From positions 558,001-622,000 of the forward strand of contig NZ_NESS01000001.1 of NCBI RefSeq assembly GCF_002128425.1: DNA of 64,000 bases, read 5' to 3'. Shown piece by piece: positions 1 through 7,457 of this stretch. How positions within the stretch are numbered: position 1 is the first letter of the stretch; every line of letters starts with the position of its first letter. The notes under the pieces were generated by a model. It was not told the DNA's origin, did no database searches, and was given only the letters and a program-made list of their open reading frames with translations. Made by a program: the position numbers and the translations under genes. Source of the DNA: Gottfriedia acidiceleris. GTDB lineage: Bacteria > Bacillota > Bacilli > Bacillales > Bacillaceae_G.

Positions 1-294
1 TAAGATTTCGGGCTTATATTTGTTACAGCATTCAAGTACTGCTTTCATATAAGATTCCGTACGATAATCCTTAAAAATTGGGTCATCATATACGTAAACG
101 ATGTCTGCACCGTATTCAAATAACGTAGGGGCTAATGATTTCACATTTTCACCAATTAATAATCCCGCTAGTTCACAACCACGTTTTTCTGCTAATTCTT
201 TTCCAGCTCCAAGCAATTCAAGTGATACAGGAGCAATGACTTTATCGTTTTCTTCAATAAACACCCAAATACCTTTGTACTCTGAGAAATCCAT
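1..294 (-). CDS. etfA: Electron transfer flavoprotein alpha subunit, N-terminal part (cut by window edge)
   Basis: Only the first 98 codons are in the window; the gene runs off position 1. EtfA pairs with EtfB to carry electrons between flavin dehydrogenases and the respiratory chain or ferredoxin. The visible N terminus has the pattern WVFIE, then VSLELLGAGKELA, then a YRTESY segment, which resembles FixB-type alpha subunits. The ATG at 294 directly abuts the etfB stop, and its GGAGG lies inside the last etfB codons, so translation is probably coupled. The FAD-binding C-terminal domain cannot be judged. Confidence 0.85.
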   Translation of the reverse strand, partial: MDFSEYKGIWVFIEENDKVIAPVSLELLGAGKELAEKRGCELAGLLIGENVKSLAPTLFEYGADIVYVYDDPIFKDYRTESYMKAVLECCNKYKPEIL

Positions 295-1122
295 TTATAC
301 CCCTCCTTTCACTTCAAATAACTCTTTCTTTTCATTTAAAATTTTCAGCAATTCATTTACTTTTTCTACTGAAGTTCCTTCAAAAATCGTTCCACCTTTA
401 GCCTTTGGTGGAGCCCATACTTTCGATACAATCGTTGGTGAACCTTTTAAACCTAATTGTTTAATATCAATATTTTCTAGATCCTTCACAGCCCAAATGG
501 TCGGATTATACCTTGCAGCTTTTATCATATTTGTAAGCGATGAATAAGGAACTTCATTTATTTCCTTCTCAACTGCAAATAAACAAGGCAAACTCGTCTT
601 AATGACTTCATGGCCATCTTCTATTTTCCGATGAACAATTGCATACCCTTCATCTTTATTAATTTCTTGAACCTTTTTAACTGATGTTAACGGTGGAATA
701 TCTAATCGACGTGCGATCCCTGGTCCAACTTGTCCAGTATCACCGTCAATTGTCATCTTTCCACAAACGATTAAATCAATCGCTTGAATTTGTCCTATTT
801 TCTCAATCGCCTTTGTCAATGCATAACTTGTCGCTAAAGTGTCTGCCCCAGCAAATGCACGGTCTGAAATCATATACCCTTCATCTGCACCGATTTCAAT
901 ACATTTTCGAATAGCTTTTACAGCAGGTGGTGGCCCCATCGTAATAACTGAAACTACTCCACCATATTTATTCTTAATTCGAACAGCTTCCTCCACAGCA
1001 TGGGCATCATACGGATTTAAAATTGCTGGAGCACTTGCACGGTCCATCGTATTCGTTTTAGGATTCATCTTAATGATTTTCGTATCTGGTACTTGTTTAA
1101 TACAAACCACAATATGTAACAC
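295..1122 (-). CDS. etfB: Electron transfer flavoprotein beta subunit (FixA-like)
   Basis: 275-residue EtfB, the nucleotide-binding partner of EtfA. The sequence has the family opening IVVCIKQVPD, NPYDAHAVEEAVRIK around residue 37, and DRAFAGADTLATS around residue 83. In family terms the last motif is typical of FixA and electron-bifurcating ETFs whose beta subunit holds FAD rather than AMP. The length exceeds the roughly 255 residues of the ordinary respiratory EtfB. The start is GTG at 1122 with GGGAGAG seven bases upstream. etfA follows directly, so the two form an operon. Whether the complex truly bifurcates is inference. Confidence 0.88.
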   Translation of the reverse strand: MLHIVVCIKQVPDTKIIKMNPKTNTMDRASAPAILNPYDAHAVEEAVRIKNKYGGVVSVITMGPPPAVKAIRKCIEIGADEGYMISDRAFAGADTLATSYALTKAIEKIGQIQAIDLIVCGKMTIDGDTGQVGPGIARRLDIPPLTSVKKVQEINKDEGYAIVHRKIEDGHEVIKTSLPCLFAVEKEINEVPYSSLTNMIKAARYNPTIWAVKDLENIDIKQLGLKGSPTIVSKVWAPPKAKGGTIFEGTSVEKVNELLKILNEKKELFEVKGGV

Positions 1123-1243
1123 TTTTTCACTCTCCCTTTTTCTTCCCGTCTCCCATAGTTAGTAAATGTACATGTTGTTCAAATATATTATTTTGATTGA
1201 AAAAATATGATAGAAAGCAGCTAAAAAAAGAGAAACGAAAAAA

Positions 1244-1279
1244 AGAGACATTCACAACATAATAGTTGAAAATGTCTCT
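1244..1279 (-). terminator. Rho-independent terminator after catE
   Basis: The arms AGAGACATT (1244-1252) and AATGTCTCT (1271-1279) pair, and the stem extends inward through CAAC/GTTG to a six-base loop. On the minus strand the stem is followed by a T-rich run, so it ends the catDE transcript. Confidence 0.8.
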
Positions 1280-1296
1280 CAATATAATTTAATTTC

Positions 1297-2151
1297 TTAA
1301 CCAACTAATAGTTGGATAGTTATGCCTGAAGGGTCCTTCGTAAATGTAATACCATTTTCTACAAATACTGTTGCTCCCATATTCTTTAAACGGTTTACTA
1401 CCACCGTTTTTTCTTCTTCACTTGGATACAACAATGTAAAATTATTTAATCCAGCACTACTGTCAGAAGGTGCAACGCCTCCTGCACTATGCCATGTATT
1501 TAAACCGATGTGATGATGATAACGTCCTGTTGAAATAAATAATGCCTGGCTTCCATATTTCGTTACAACATCAAATCCAAGCCCTTCACAATAAAACTTC
1601 TCAGTACTATTTAAATCAGAAACTTGTAAATGGATATGCCCCATAATTGTTTTTTGTGGTAGTCCAGTAAAAACTTCATTTTCAGCAAGTGCCAAAAGCC
1701 CCTCTACATCTAATCGTTTACTATCCATTACGACATACTCATTATGCCATTGCCAATTCTCTGATGGACGATCTGCATAAATTTCAATACCATTCATATC
1801 TGGGTCCGCTAAATAGATTGCTTCACTTACTAAATGATCCGAACCACCTTGAAGTGGATTTCTAGTTTCAATCAGGTGCTTCAGCACAATACCTAAATCT
1901 TTTCGAGTAGGTACTAATAAAGCAAAATGATATAATCCTGTATTTCGTTCATTTCTAGGTGTAACATTTTCTGGCTGCTCTAATTTTATTAAAACATTTA
2001 CCCCATCTGCTGTTAAACTAGCCTTTGTAGTTGAATGCTCCAATACTTTTAAACCAATAACCTCTTCATAAAACGCTAGTGAACGTTCTAAACTTGCAAC
2101 TTTTAATTCAACTGTTGGAGCATAAACTTTTGGCTTTTGATGAAAATTCAT
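1297..2151 (-). CDS. catE: Catechol 2,3-dioxygenase-like VOC protein (CatE)
   Basis: 284-residue protein with two vicinal-oxygen-chelate (glyoxalase/bleomycin-resistance) modules, at about residues 10-130 and 168-282. Metal ligands of extradiol dioxygenases are plausible at the HIHLQV segment (near 173), the HHHIGLN segment (near 213) and a late Glu. In B. subtilis CatE cleaves catechol and protects against catechols and quinones. The ATG overlaps the stop of the upstream catD-like gene in an ATGA and uses a GGAGG inside catD. The same two-gene order as B. subtilis catDE supports the call. Confidence 0.85.
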   Translation of the reverse strand: MNFHQKPKVYAPTVELKVASLERSLAFYEEVIGLKVLEHSTTKASLTADGVNVLIKLEQPENVTPRNERNTGLYHFALLVPTRKDLGIVLKHLIETRNPLQGGSDHLVSEAIYLADPDMNGIEIYADRPSENWQWHNEYVVMDSKRLDVEGLLALAENEVFTGLPQKTIMGHIHLQVSDLNSTEKFYCEGLGFDVVTKYGSQALFISTGRYHHHIGLNTWHSAGGVAPSDSSAGLNNFTLLYPSEEEKTVVVNRLKNMGATVFVENGITFTKDPSGITIQLLVG

Positions 2152-2507
2152 TTTAATTTACCTCCTCTAGAAAATAGTACAATTATTGTTAACACTAACA
2201 GAATGAATGGAGCCATTGCAACACTCATGCCTTGACCCGCATGTAAATGAGTAAATACAGCTCCAACCATAATAATAGCCAAACCGGCAGAAGCAAGCTT
2301 ACGTAAAATCAATTTCCAATAACCAACTAATAAACCAATTGCACCTAACACCTCAAATGAACCAATCGTATACATCATACCTTTTGAATAACCATAAACC
2401 TCTTTAAAATCATGTAACATCTGAGTATTTCCACTTAATTTCACAAAACCTGACATAAGAAACGCTATAATTAAAATCCCTTGAATAATTCTAATAAACC
2501 ATTTCAT
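2148..2507 (-). CDS. catD: DoxX-family membrane protein (CatD)
   Basis: 119-residue integral membrane protein with four hydrophobic segments (near 8-25, 44-62, 68-88 and 95-113), typical of the DoxX family. B. subtilis CatD is cotranscribed with CatE and belongs to the quinone/catechol stress response; its exact biochemical role is unsettled. It is the first gene of the pair and overlaps catE by four bases. The 320 bases upstream hold repeated ACAGT-centred elements and one TTAC-N5-GTAA box, consistent with control by DUF24/MarR-type repressors such as YodB or CatR. Confidence 0.8.
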   Translation of the reverse strand: MKWFIRIIQGILIIAFLMSGFVKLSGNTQMLHDFKEVYGYSKGMMYTIGSFEVLGAIGLLVGYWKLILRKLASAGLAIIMVGAVFTHLHAGQGMSVAMAPFILLVLTIIVLFSRGGKLK

Positions 2508-2798
2508 TTAAAAATCTCTCCCTTTTTTGTTTTTTTACTGAACTTATATTAGGTACAGTTATTTTAAGAGCTTTTTACTAAATTCGATTTTAAAAACAGT
2601 ATTCCAATTACTGTTCTTAATTCGAAGACAGTAATGAATAAAAAAATAGTGGTTCATATTAGTTGGTTACTTTTTGTAAGTAATTTTGATTTAAGTACAG
2701 TATATGCGATAACTGTTCTCATTTCAAGTACATTTTTTGATTCTACCATTTTAATTGCGTTCTCCCTCTAACAGCCCACTATCCTGAAACAAAATAAA
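2508..2798. promoter_or_regulatory. catDE upstream region with repeated operator-like elements
   Basis: No gene is seen here. The region holds ACAGTA-N7-TACTGT at about 2595-2613, a second ACAGT-N10-ACTGT near 2697-2716 with similar flanks, and TTAC-N5-GTAA at 2667-2679. The last matches, from memory, the box described for CatR in B. subtilis. The individual -35 and -10 hexamers could not be assigned. Confidence 0.45.
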
Positions 2799-2826
2799 AA
2801 TATCGTACATCCAAATGTACGATATT
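2799..2826 (-). terminator. Rho-independent terminator after the Rrf2 gene
   Basis: A perfect 12-bp stem AATATCGTACAT/ATGTACGATATT with a CCAA loop, followed by a T-rich tract on the minus strand. Confidence 0.85.
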
Positions 2827-2827
2827 T

Positions 2828-3277
2828 TCAAAGTGATTCGATTGTTTTATGACTGGCACGTCTTACAAAATCCGCCAAAGTATAGTTACATAAAAAGCCA
2901 AGTAAGTGTTCTTCTGCTTCAATTGCAAAGTCTGAAAATACATTGTTCATTACACGTCCGCTAGTACAGTCAGATGTGGATTCAATTAGTGCGGTTGATA
3001 GAGGTTCTGTCATTTGTAGCGCAATATAGACTTGTTTTAAGGTAATTTCCTCAGGTGACTTCGCTAATAAATAGCCGCCATCTCGTCCTTCTCTTGCTTC
3101 TACTATTTTTTCTTTTACGAGGGGAGCCATTATTCTTCTCATAAATGAAACACCTGATCTAATATGTTTTGCGATTGCTTTACTTGGTGTAACCCCTTCA
3201 GTTGTTGCTAGTAAAACTAATGCCTGAATAGCAAATCCGAACCACTTAGGTGTAACGGAGTTTTTACAACTTGACAT
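2828..3277 (-). CDS. Rrf2-family transcriptional regulator
   Basis: Winged-helix protein of 149 residues from the chosen start. The Rrf2 recognition region AKHIRSGVSFMRRIMAPLVKEKIVEAREGRDGGYLLAKSPEEITL is present in the first half. Rrf2 proteins sense iron-sulfur status, nitric oxide, cysteine or redox stress. Only three cysteines are visible (two, near residues 3 and 103, lie in other contexts and one is late), not the classic closely spaced cluster, so a YwnA-like or thiol-sensing type is possible. I prefer ATG 3277 over 3289 because GGTGAT lies just upstream of it. Three TATCAC/GTGATA half-sites lie across this ribosome binding site, suggesting autoregulation. Confidence 0.82.
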   Translation of the reverse strand: MSSCKNSVTPKWFGFAIQALVLLATTEGVTPSKAIAKHIRSGVSFMRRIMAPLVKEKIVEAREGRDGGYLLAKSPEEITLKQVYIALQMTEPLSTALIESTSDCTSGRVMNNVFSDFAIEAEEHLLGFLCNYTLADFVRRASHKTIESL

Positions 3278-3280
3278 AAT

Positions 3281-3308
3281 TATCACCATCCAGTGATATT
3301 ATTATCAC
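3281..3308. promoter_or_regulatory. Probable operator of the Rrf2 gene
   Basis: Three alternating half-sites, TATCAC (3281-3286), GTGATA (3293-3298) and TATCAC (3303-3308), form two overlapping inverted repeats with spacers of 6 and 4 bases directly upstream of the Rrf2 start. Confidence 0.5.
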
Positions 3309-3411
3309 CCGTTTTTGTATCCCTTGCAAGTATATAGTAGTTTTTAGTCTTGTTTATGTTAATAGATAACGATTCACTAGATGAAAACAGTTGTTTTTAG
3401 GCAATAAAAAA

Positions 3412-3441
3412 GGATAGAAAGTTTGCTTTCCATCCTCATTT
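3412..3441 (-). terminator. Rho-independent terminator after the SASP gene
   Basis: The stem GGATAGAAAG/CTTTCCATCC (3412-3421 and 3426-3435) has a TTTG loop and is flanked by A/T runs; the minus-strand transcript ends in TTTTTTATT. Confidence 0.85.
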
Positions 3442-3446
3442 TTTAT

Positions 3447-3650
3447 TTAACGAGCATATCCGCCTAGGCTTTGTTCTGCCATTTGAACTAGACGCTTAGT
3501 AATTTCCCCACCAACTGAACCGTTAGCGCGTGAAGTTGTGTCTGGTCCTAAGTGCACTCCAAATTCAGAAGCTATTTCGAACTTCATTTGCTCAATTGCT
3601 GAACTTGCATTTGGTGCAACATATTGATTTGAAGATCTTCTGTTTGCCAT
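3447..3650 (-). CDS. Alpha/beta-type small acid-soluble spore protein
   Basis: 67-residue SASP that would coat and protect DNA in the dormant spore and be degraded by the Gpr protease at germination. Family signatures are visible: the KFEIASEFG segment (Gpr cleavage region) near residue 23 and [22 protein letters not shown] near residue 34. It is monocistronic, with its own terminator. A match to a sigma-G/sigma-F promoter lies 55 to 84 bases upstream. The symbol among the ssp paralogues cannot be decided from sequence alone. Confidence 0.96.
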   Translation of the reverse strand: MANRRSSNQYVAPNASSAIEQMKFEIASEFGVHLGPDTTSRANGSVGGEITKRLVQMAEQSLGGYAR

Positions 3651-3704
3651 GTTGTCGACTCCTTTGTCTATTGGATGCTCTGATGTTGTTTATCAGATTA
3701 AAGA

Positions 3705-3734
3705 TAGTATGATTCTAAAAATTTATTCTATACA
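3705..3734 (-). promoter_or_regulatory. Forespore (sigma-G/F type) promoter of the SASP gene
   Basis: On the minus strand TGTATA (3734-3729) is followed after 17 bases by CATACTA (3711-3705). This agrees with the known forespore consensus (-35 GHATR, -10 CATnHTA) and sits at the right distance from the ATG. Confidence 0.7.
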
Positions 3735-3946
3735 TTTATTTACAAATTATTTTCTTTTTACCAGAAGTACTTCTTGTTACCATATGAAGTTTTTGTGTAT
3801 AAATATTTCCAAGATCAAAAACTTGTATTATGCCTTTAGATTTTCTATAATCTTAGCATACTGTATATAATTAAAACACAGTTTACAAAATGAAAACGTC
3901 TCGTTATTTCTATATATTGAAAAAAGGTTTTTAGGAGGAAAATTTT

Positions 3947-4984
3947 ATGATGAATAATCGTTTCCAAGATAAAGTTGCTAAGAATTTAAGTGAAATACCT
4001 TTATCTGTATTAGACTTAGCACCGGTTGTGGAAGGAAGCACTCCTGCTGATGCTTTTAAAAATAGTCTTGATTTAGCACAGCATGCTGAAAAATGGGGAT
4101 ATCACCGTTACTGGTTTGCCGAACATCATAATATGCCAGCTGTTGCAAGTTCAGCTACTTCAGTTGTAATTGGACATATTGCAAGTGGAACATCAACGAT
4201 TCGAGTTGGTTCTGGAGGAATCATGTTACCAAATCATGCTCCTTTAGTCATCGCAGAACAATTTGGTACATTAGAATCACTACATCCAGGTCGTATTGAT
4301 CTTGGGTTAGGTCGTGCCCCTGGTAGTGATATGTCAACAACAAGAGCGCTACGTAGGGATTTACGCAGCCATGAAGATTTCCCTGCTCAATTAGAGGAAT
4401 TACGTAATTACTTTAATCCTCCAGGAGGATTAGGCAGTACAACGGTTCAAGCCGTACCTGGCGAAGGTTTAAATATACCAGTTTGGTTATTAGGATCAAG
4501 TGGCTTTAGTGCTCAGTTAGCTGCTGAATTAGGATTACCATTCGCATTTGCAGCTCACTTCGCACCAGACTATACAGTTCAAGCAATGCAGTTGTATCAC
4601 AATAACTTTAAACCTTCTAATATTTTAGATGAACCATATGCAATGATTGGCTTAAATGTTGTCGTTGCTGACACTGATCAAGAAGCAAAAAGACTTTTCA
4701 CAACTCAGCAACAATCATTTTTAAACTTAGTTCGAGGTGGCAAACCAGCTCTATTAAAACCACCAGTTGACGATATGAATGAAATTTGGAGTCCATTTGA
4801 AAAAGAAACACTTGAAAATCAAATGAGACTATCTGCTATTGGTGCAATCGAAACGGTTACTGAAAAGCTACAAGCAGTTTTAAATATGACAAAAGCTGAT
4901 GAGATTATGGTTAATGGAACTGTTTTCGATCATGCGGCGCGTTTACATTCATATGAATTATTAAGTAAAGTATCAAATAAATAA
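3947..4984 (+). CDS. LLM-class flavin-dependent oxidoreductase (YwcH-like)
   Basis: 345-residue member of the luciferase-like monooxygenase family, group 1, close to B. subtilis YwcH. Diagnostic segments are [16 protein letters not shown] near 22, [15 protein letters not shown] near 56, [16 protein letters not shown] near 85 and [13 protein letters not shown] near 120. The family binds FMNH2 and oxygenates an organic substrate that is not predictable here. AGGAGGA precedes the ATG. It stands alone with its own terminator; the N terminus carries about 15 residues before the usual family start. Confidence 0.88.
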   Translation: MMNNRFQDKVAKNLSEIPLSVLDLAPVVEGSTPADAFKNSLDLAQHAEKWGYHRYWFAEHHNMPAVASSATSVVIGHIASGTSTIRVGSGGIMLPNHAPLVIAEQFGTLESLHPGRIDLGLGRAPGSDMSTTRALRRDLRSHEDFPAQLEELRNYFNPPGGLGSTTVQAVPGEGLNIPVWLLGSSGFSAQLAAELGLPFAFAAHFAPDYTVQAMQLYHNNFKPSNILDEPYAMIGLNVVVADTDQEAKRLFTTQQQSFLNLVRGGKPALLKPPVDDMNEIWSPFEKETLENQMRLSAIGAIETVTEKLQAVLNMTKADEIMVNGTVFDHAARLHSYELLSKVSNK

Positions 4985-4985
4985 T

Positions 4986-5017
4986 AAAAAAGGAGAGTAT
5001 ATGACGCTCTCCTTTTT
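4986..5017 (+). terminator. Rho-independent terminator after the LLM oxidoreductase
   Basis: The stem AAAAGGAGAG/CTCTCCTTTT around 4988-5016 ends in a T tract just after the stop codon; it may act in both directions between the converging genes. Confidence 0.75.
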
Positions 5018-5033
5018 GTTATATGTAAGCTTA

Positions 5034-5495
5034 TTAATCCTGCTCCTTTAAAGCTTCTTGTTTAACTCTTTGTAAAAATTCATGAACTACCTTTAAATTA
5101 TTCCCCTTTGGATTTCCTAGCTTCAACATTGCTCGTCCGATAAAATTGACACCTGCATTCGTGCCTTCATAAATAAATTTTGTATGTGTATCGTCGATTT
5201 TTTCTAATGTAAATGTCAGATTTGTTGCAAATGCATTTGCTAAAACAAAATGAATTTGCTTTTTTTTATATGTTTCAGTATCTTCGTATGCTAAAGTTTC
5301 AACGATATAAGATTCTACACGTTTTCCTTCTCTATAGCTTTGTTCATGCTTTGCACCTACTTCAGTTTCATTTTTATCGATTAAATTATGCTCTTCAACT
5401 TTCGGCATTATTTTCTTAATATTTCTATCTAAAAATAGACACCATACTTTTTCAATATTTGTATCAATAACAATGTCTTCTTTCCATTTAATCAT
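5034..5495 (-). CDS. SRPBCC (START/Bet v1-like) domain protein
   Basis: About 153 residues. The pattern KEDIVIDTNIEKVWCLFLD at the N terminus, alternating strands, then FTLEKIDDTHTKFIYEGTNAG and a C-terminal amphipathic helix fits the SRPBCC superfamily, which binds hydrophobic ligands in a cavity. No ligand can be named. I placed the start at ATG 5495, which has GGAAGGAAG upstream; a nine-residue longer form would have no ribosome binding site. It is flanked by unrelated genes. Confidence 0.65.
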   Translation of the reverse strand: MIKWKEDIVIDTNIEKVWCLFLDRNIKKIMPKVEEHNLIDKNETEVGAKHEQSYREGKRVESYIVETLAYEDTETYKKKQIHFVLANAFATNLTFTLEKIDDTHTKFIYEGTNAGVNFIGRAMLKLGNPKGNNLKVVHEFLQRVKQEALKEQD

Positions 5496-5668
5496 TATTT
5501 GTTTTCTTCCTTCCTGAAGCAATTATTTTATCTATTTCGTTTATTTTTAAAGTTAATACTCAATTTCTACTATTTTTTCGTTTAAATTTCTTTAAAAACC
5601 TTGGTGAACACCACAATTTCAAATATTAGTTCTATTATACCGAATTATGTTTTCATATCATAAAAAAA

Positions 5669-5692
5669 GCCCTCTCATTTAATGAGAAGCCT
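5669..5692 (-). terminator. Terminator after the DUF4395 gene
   Basis: An imperfect hairpin built on TCTCATT/AATGAGA with outer GC pairs; the minus-strand transcript continues into seven Ts. Confidence 0.65.
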
Positions 5693-5708
5693 CTGATTTT
5701 TATTTTAT

Positions 5709-6137
5709 TTACCTTAAGCTTTTTCGATATTTATATTGATTCCATTGGAAATGAATATAGCATCCAATGCAAAATCCATTGATTGCAATAAACGATGCTA
5801 ATGCGACCATAATTGAAAACACATAAAATAATATGTTCCAACCAAATAATGCACCAATAAACGCTAGTGATAGGCAGGTTACTGCAATTGTTTGATTAAA
5901 ATTTTGTTGTACTTTATCCTCTTGTGGATAGCTCGATGGTTTCTTTTTTAAAAATCGTTTAGCAAATTTTATGATTGGATGGAAATCGAAAAGCAATCCA
6001 CTAAGGCCACTAATTAAAGGAATAAGTAATAGCCAGTACTGACCAGTGATCCAAGTTAAAATAACTGAAATAAAGATTGTCCATTGATTTGTACGAACTA
6101 GAGGTAATGGAATTGTATTTATTTTTGGATTAGACAT
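5709..6137 (-). CDS. DUF4395 membrane protein
   Basis: About 142 residues with four predicted membrane segments in two pairs (near 19-34, 35-50, 87-105 and 106-125). The C-terminal GFCIGCYIH motif with two close cysteines is characteristic of DUF4395. The function is unknown; some family members sit beside thioredoxin-like or rhodanese genes, but not here. ATG 6137 was chosen because the longer reading would start at a TTG with no spaced ribosome binding site; the AAAGG upstream is rather far, so the start is uncertain. Confidence 0.72.
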   Translation of the reverse strand: MSNPKINTIPLPLVRTNQWTIFISVILTWITGQYWLLLIPLISGLSGLLFDFHPIIKFAKRFLKKKPSSYPQEDKVQQNFNQTIAVTCLSLAFIGALFGWNILFYVFSIMVALASFIAINGFCIGCYIHFQWNQYKYRKSLR

Positions 6138-6250
6138 ACCAAAAACCAACCTTTCGTATCGGAATAATTAAGTATAATCATAATATGATTTCAAAAACAA
6201 TACAATCCATAAATCTGAAAAAAATTAAATTTATATTATAAAAACAAAAA

Positions 6251-6268
6251 ACGATCTAAATGATCGTT
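6251..6268 (-). terminator. Palindromic hairpin, left flank of the repeat array
   Basis: The sequence ACGATC-TAAAT-GATCGT(T). On the minus strand it is followed by TTTTTTGTTTTT, so it would stop transcripts moving left out of the array. The same 18 bases occur at 6683-6700. Confidence 0.7.
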
Positions 6269-6298
6269 CAAAATAAAACATAGTCAGTATGGAGGCCT

Positions 6299-6660
6299 AA
6301 GTAAGTAAAAACAATAAGATTTAAAGAACTTACTCATAACTGGTTCATGAGTAAGTAAAAAAGCTTAATATTGAAAAGTACTTACTCGTAACTGGTTCAT
6401 GAGTAAGCAAAAAAGCTAAATATTGAAAAGTACTTACTCATAACTGGTTCATGAGTAAGTATTAAAGCTAAAAAACGAAAAGTACTTACTCATAAAAGGT
6501 TCATGAGTAAGTATTAAAGCAAAATATTGAAAACAACTTACTCATAACTAGTTCATGAGTAAGTTTAATAGCTAAAATATAAAAAGAACTTACTCATAAC
6601 TAGTTCTTGAGTAAGCAAAAAAAACAAAATAATGAAAAGAACATAATAATGTCGATGACA
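6299..6660. repeat. Tandem array of six hairpin units, exact 52-bp period
   Basis: Each unit holds CTTACTCAT, a 9-base loop (mostly AACTGGTTC) and ATGAGTAAG, followed by an A/T-rich linker with an AAAGC...GAAAA pattern. The left arms start at 6329, 6381, 6433, 6485, 6537 and 6589, exactly 52 bases apart. Changes within stems are few: one would give a G-U pair in RNA (unit 2) and one opens the innermost pair (unit 6). A partial unit precedes the first and a decayed one follows the last. The linkers resemble one another, unlike CRISPR spacers. No reading frame runs through the array. Confidence 0.95.
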
Positions 6661-6682
6661 AACCATTTTTCAACAGTCTGAA

Positions 6683-6700
6683 ACGATCTAAATGATCGTT
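6683..6700 (+). terminator. Palindromic hairpin, right flank of the repeat array
   Basis: Identical 18 bases to 6251-6268. On the plus strand it runs into TTTTAGTTTTT, so it best stops rightward transcripts; it also lies just past the cdaS stop and could serve that gene weakly. Confidence 0.65.
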
Positions 6701-6707
6701 TTAGTTT

Positions 6708-7334
6708 TTAATTAATAGGTGCTCCATATTGAACAGGATATAAGCTTCCTTTATAAGCGAATGATATATTTCCTGTTTCTTCTGATACTACTAACGCAAG
6801 TGCATCGCTTTGTTCTGAAATTCCAACTGCTGCTCGGTGCCTTGTTCCAAGTTTTTTATTATCGTATGTAATTTTTGATAGTGGAAGTACATTACCAGCG
6901 GAAATGATCATGTTATTTTCAATGAGTACTGCTCCGTCATGTAATGGGCTACCTGGATAAAAAATTGATTCTAATAGTGCTGGAGATAGTTTTGCACCGA
7001 CGTGGATCCCAGAACTCATTAATTCTTCAAGTGAGTCATTTCTTTTTACAACAATTAATGCGCCATGTTTACGTTTGGATAAGTGTTGAACTGTGATTGT
7101 CAATTCATCAAAGATATCAGTATATGGAGATAGATATGAATTTAAATAAAATGAGGCTGCGTCCATTTGTAAATTATTAAAGACTCGATGGATATTTTCA
7201 AATTCAGTTAATATGCCGCATCCTTTATTTTCAATTCTTCCAATCATGCCTTCGATTTTTAAATTAAGTTGAGTTAGTGTTTGAGTTATATTTTTTCTTA
7301 CAGTAGGGTTTAATTGAGACTCGAATTCATCCAT
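6708..7334 (-). CDS. cdaS: Sporulation-type diadenylate cyclase CdaS
   Basis: 208 residues from ATG 7334, matching the size of B. subtilis CdaS (YojJ). It condenses two ATP into c-di-AMP. The N-terminal ~60 residues are two helices, the known autoinhibitory region of CdaS. The DAC (DisA_N) domain follows, with LHDGA at about 131-135 and TRHRAA at about 164-169, both intact. There are no membrane segments, unlike CdaA, and no DNA-binding domain, unlike DisA. A strong GGAGG lies about 30 bases upstream of this ATG, too far to serve it, so a longer or non-AUG start remains possible. In B. subtilis the gene is forespore-expressed; no clear sigma-G site was seen here. Confidence 0.88.
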   Translation of the reverse strand: MDEFESQLNPTVRKNITQTLTQLNLKIEGMIGRIENKGCGILTEFENIHRVFNNLQMDAASFYLNSYLSPYTDIFDELTITVQHLSKRKHGALIVVKRNDSLEELMSSGIHVGAKLSPALLESIFYPGSPLHDGAVLIENNMIISAGNVLPLSKITYDNKKLGTRHRAAVGISEQSDALALVVSEETGNISFAYKGSLYPVQYGAPIN

Positions 7335-7457
7335 TCCAATGTCATCTCTCTTTCGAACCGAATTACCTCCACTTAAGTTTCCCAAAGGTCGCTATGTTAT
7401 ACGTATTATCCCCCTTGGTTTTGAAACAATAAAGATTGATAGTCCGTAACGAGTTGA

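Noticed and set aside
101-547. 148-residue plus-strand frame over etfA/etfB
   Set aside because: It overlaps two conserved genes and has no family resemblance.
6299-6660. CRISPR array
   Set aside because: Repeat plus linker units resemble one another throughout, the linkers are not unique, and no cas gene is near.
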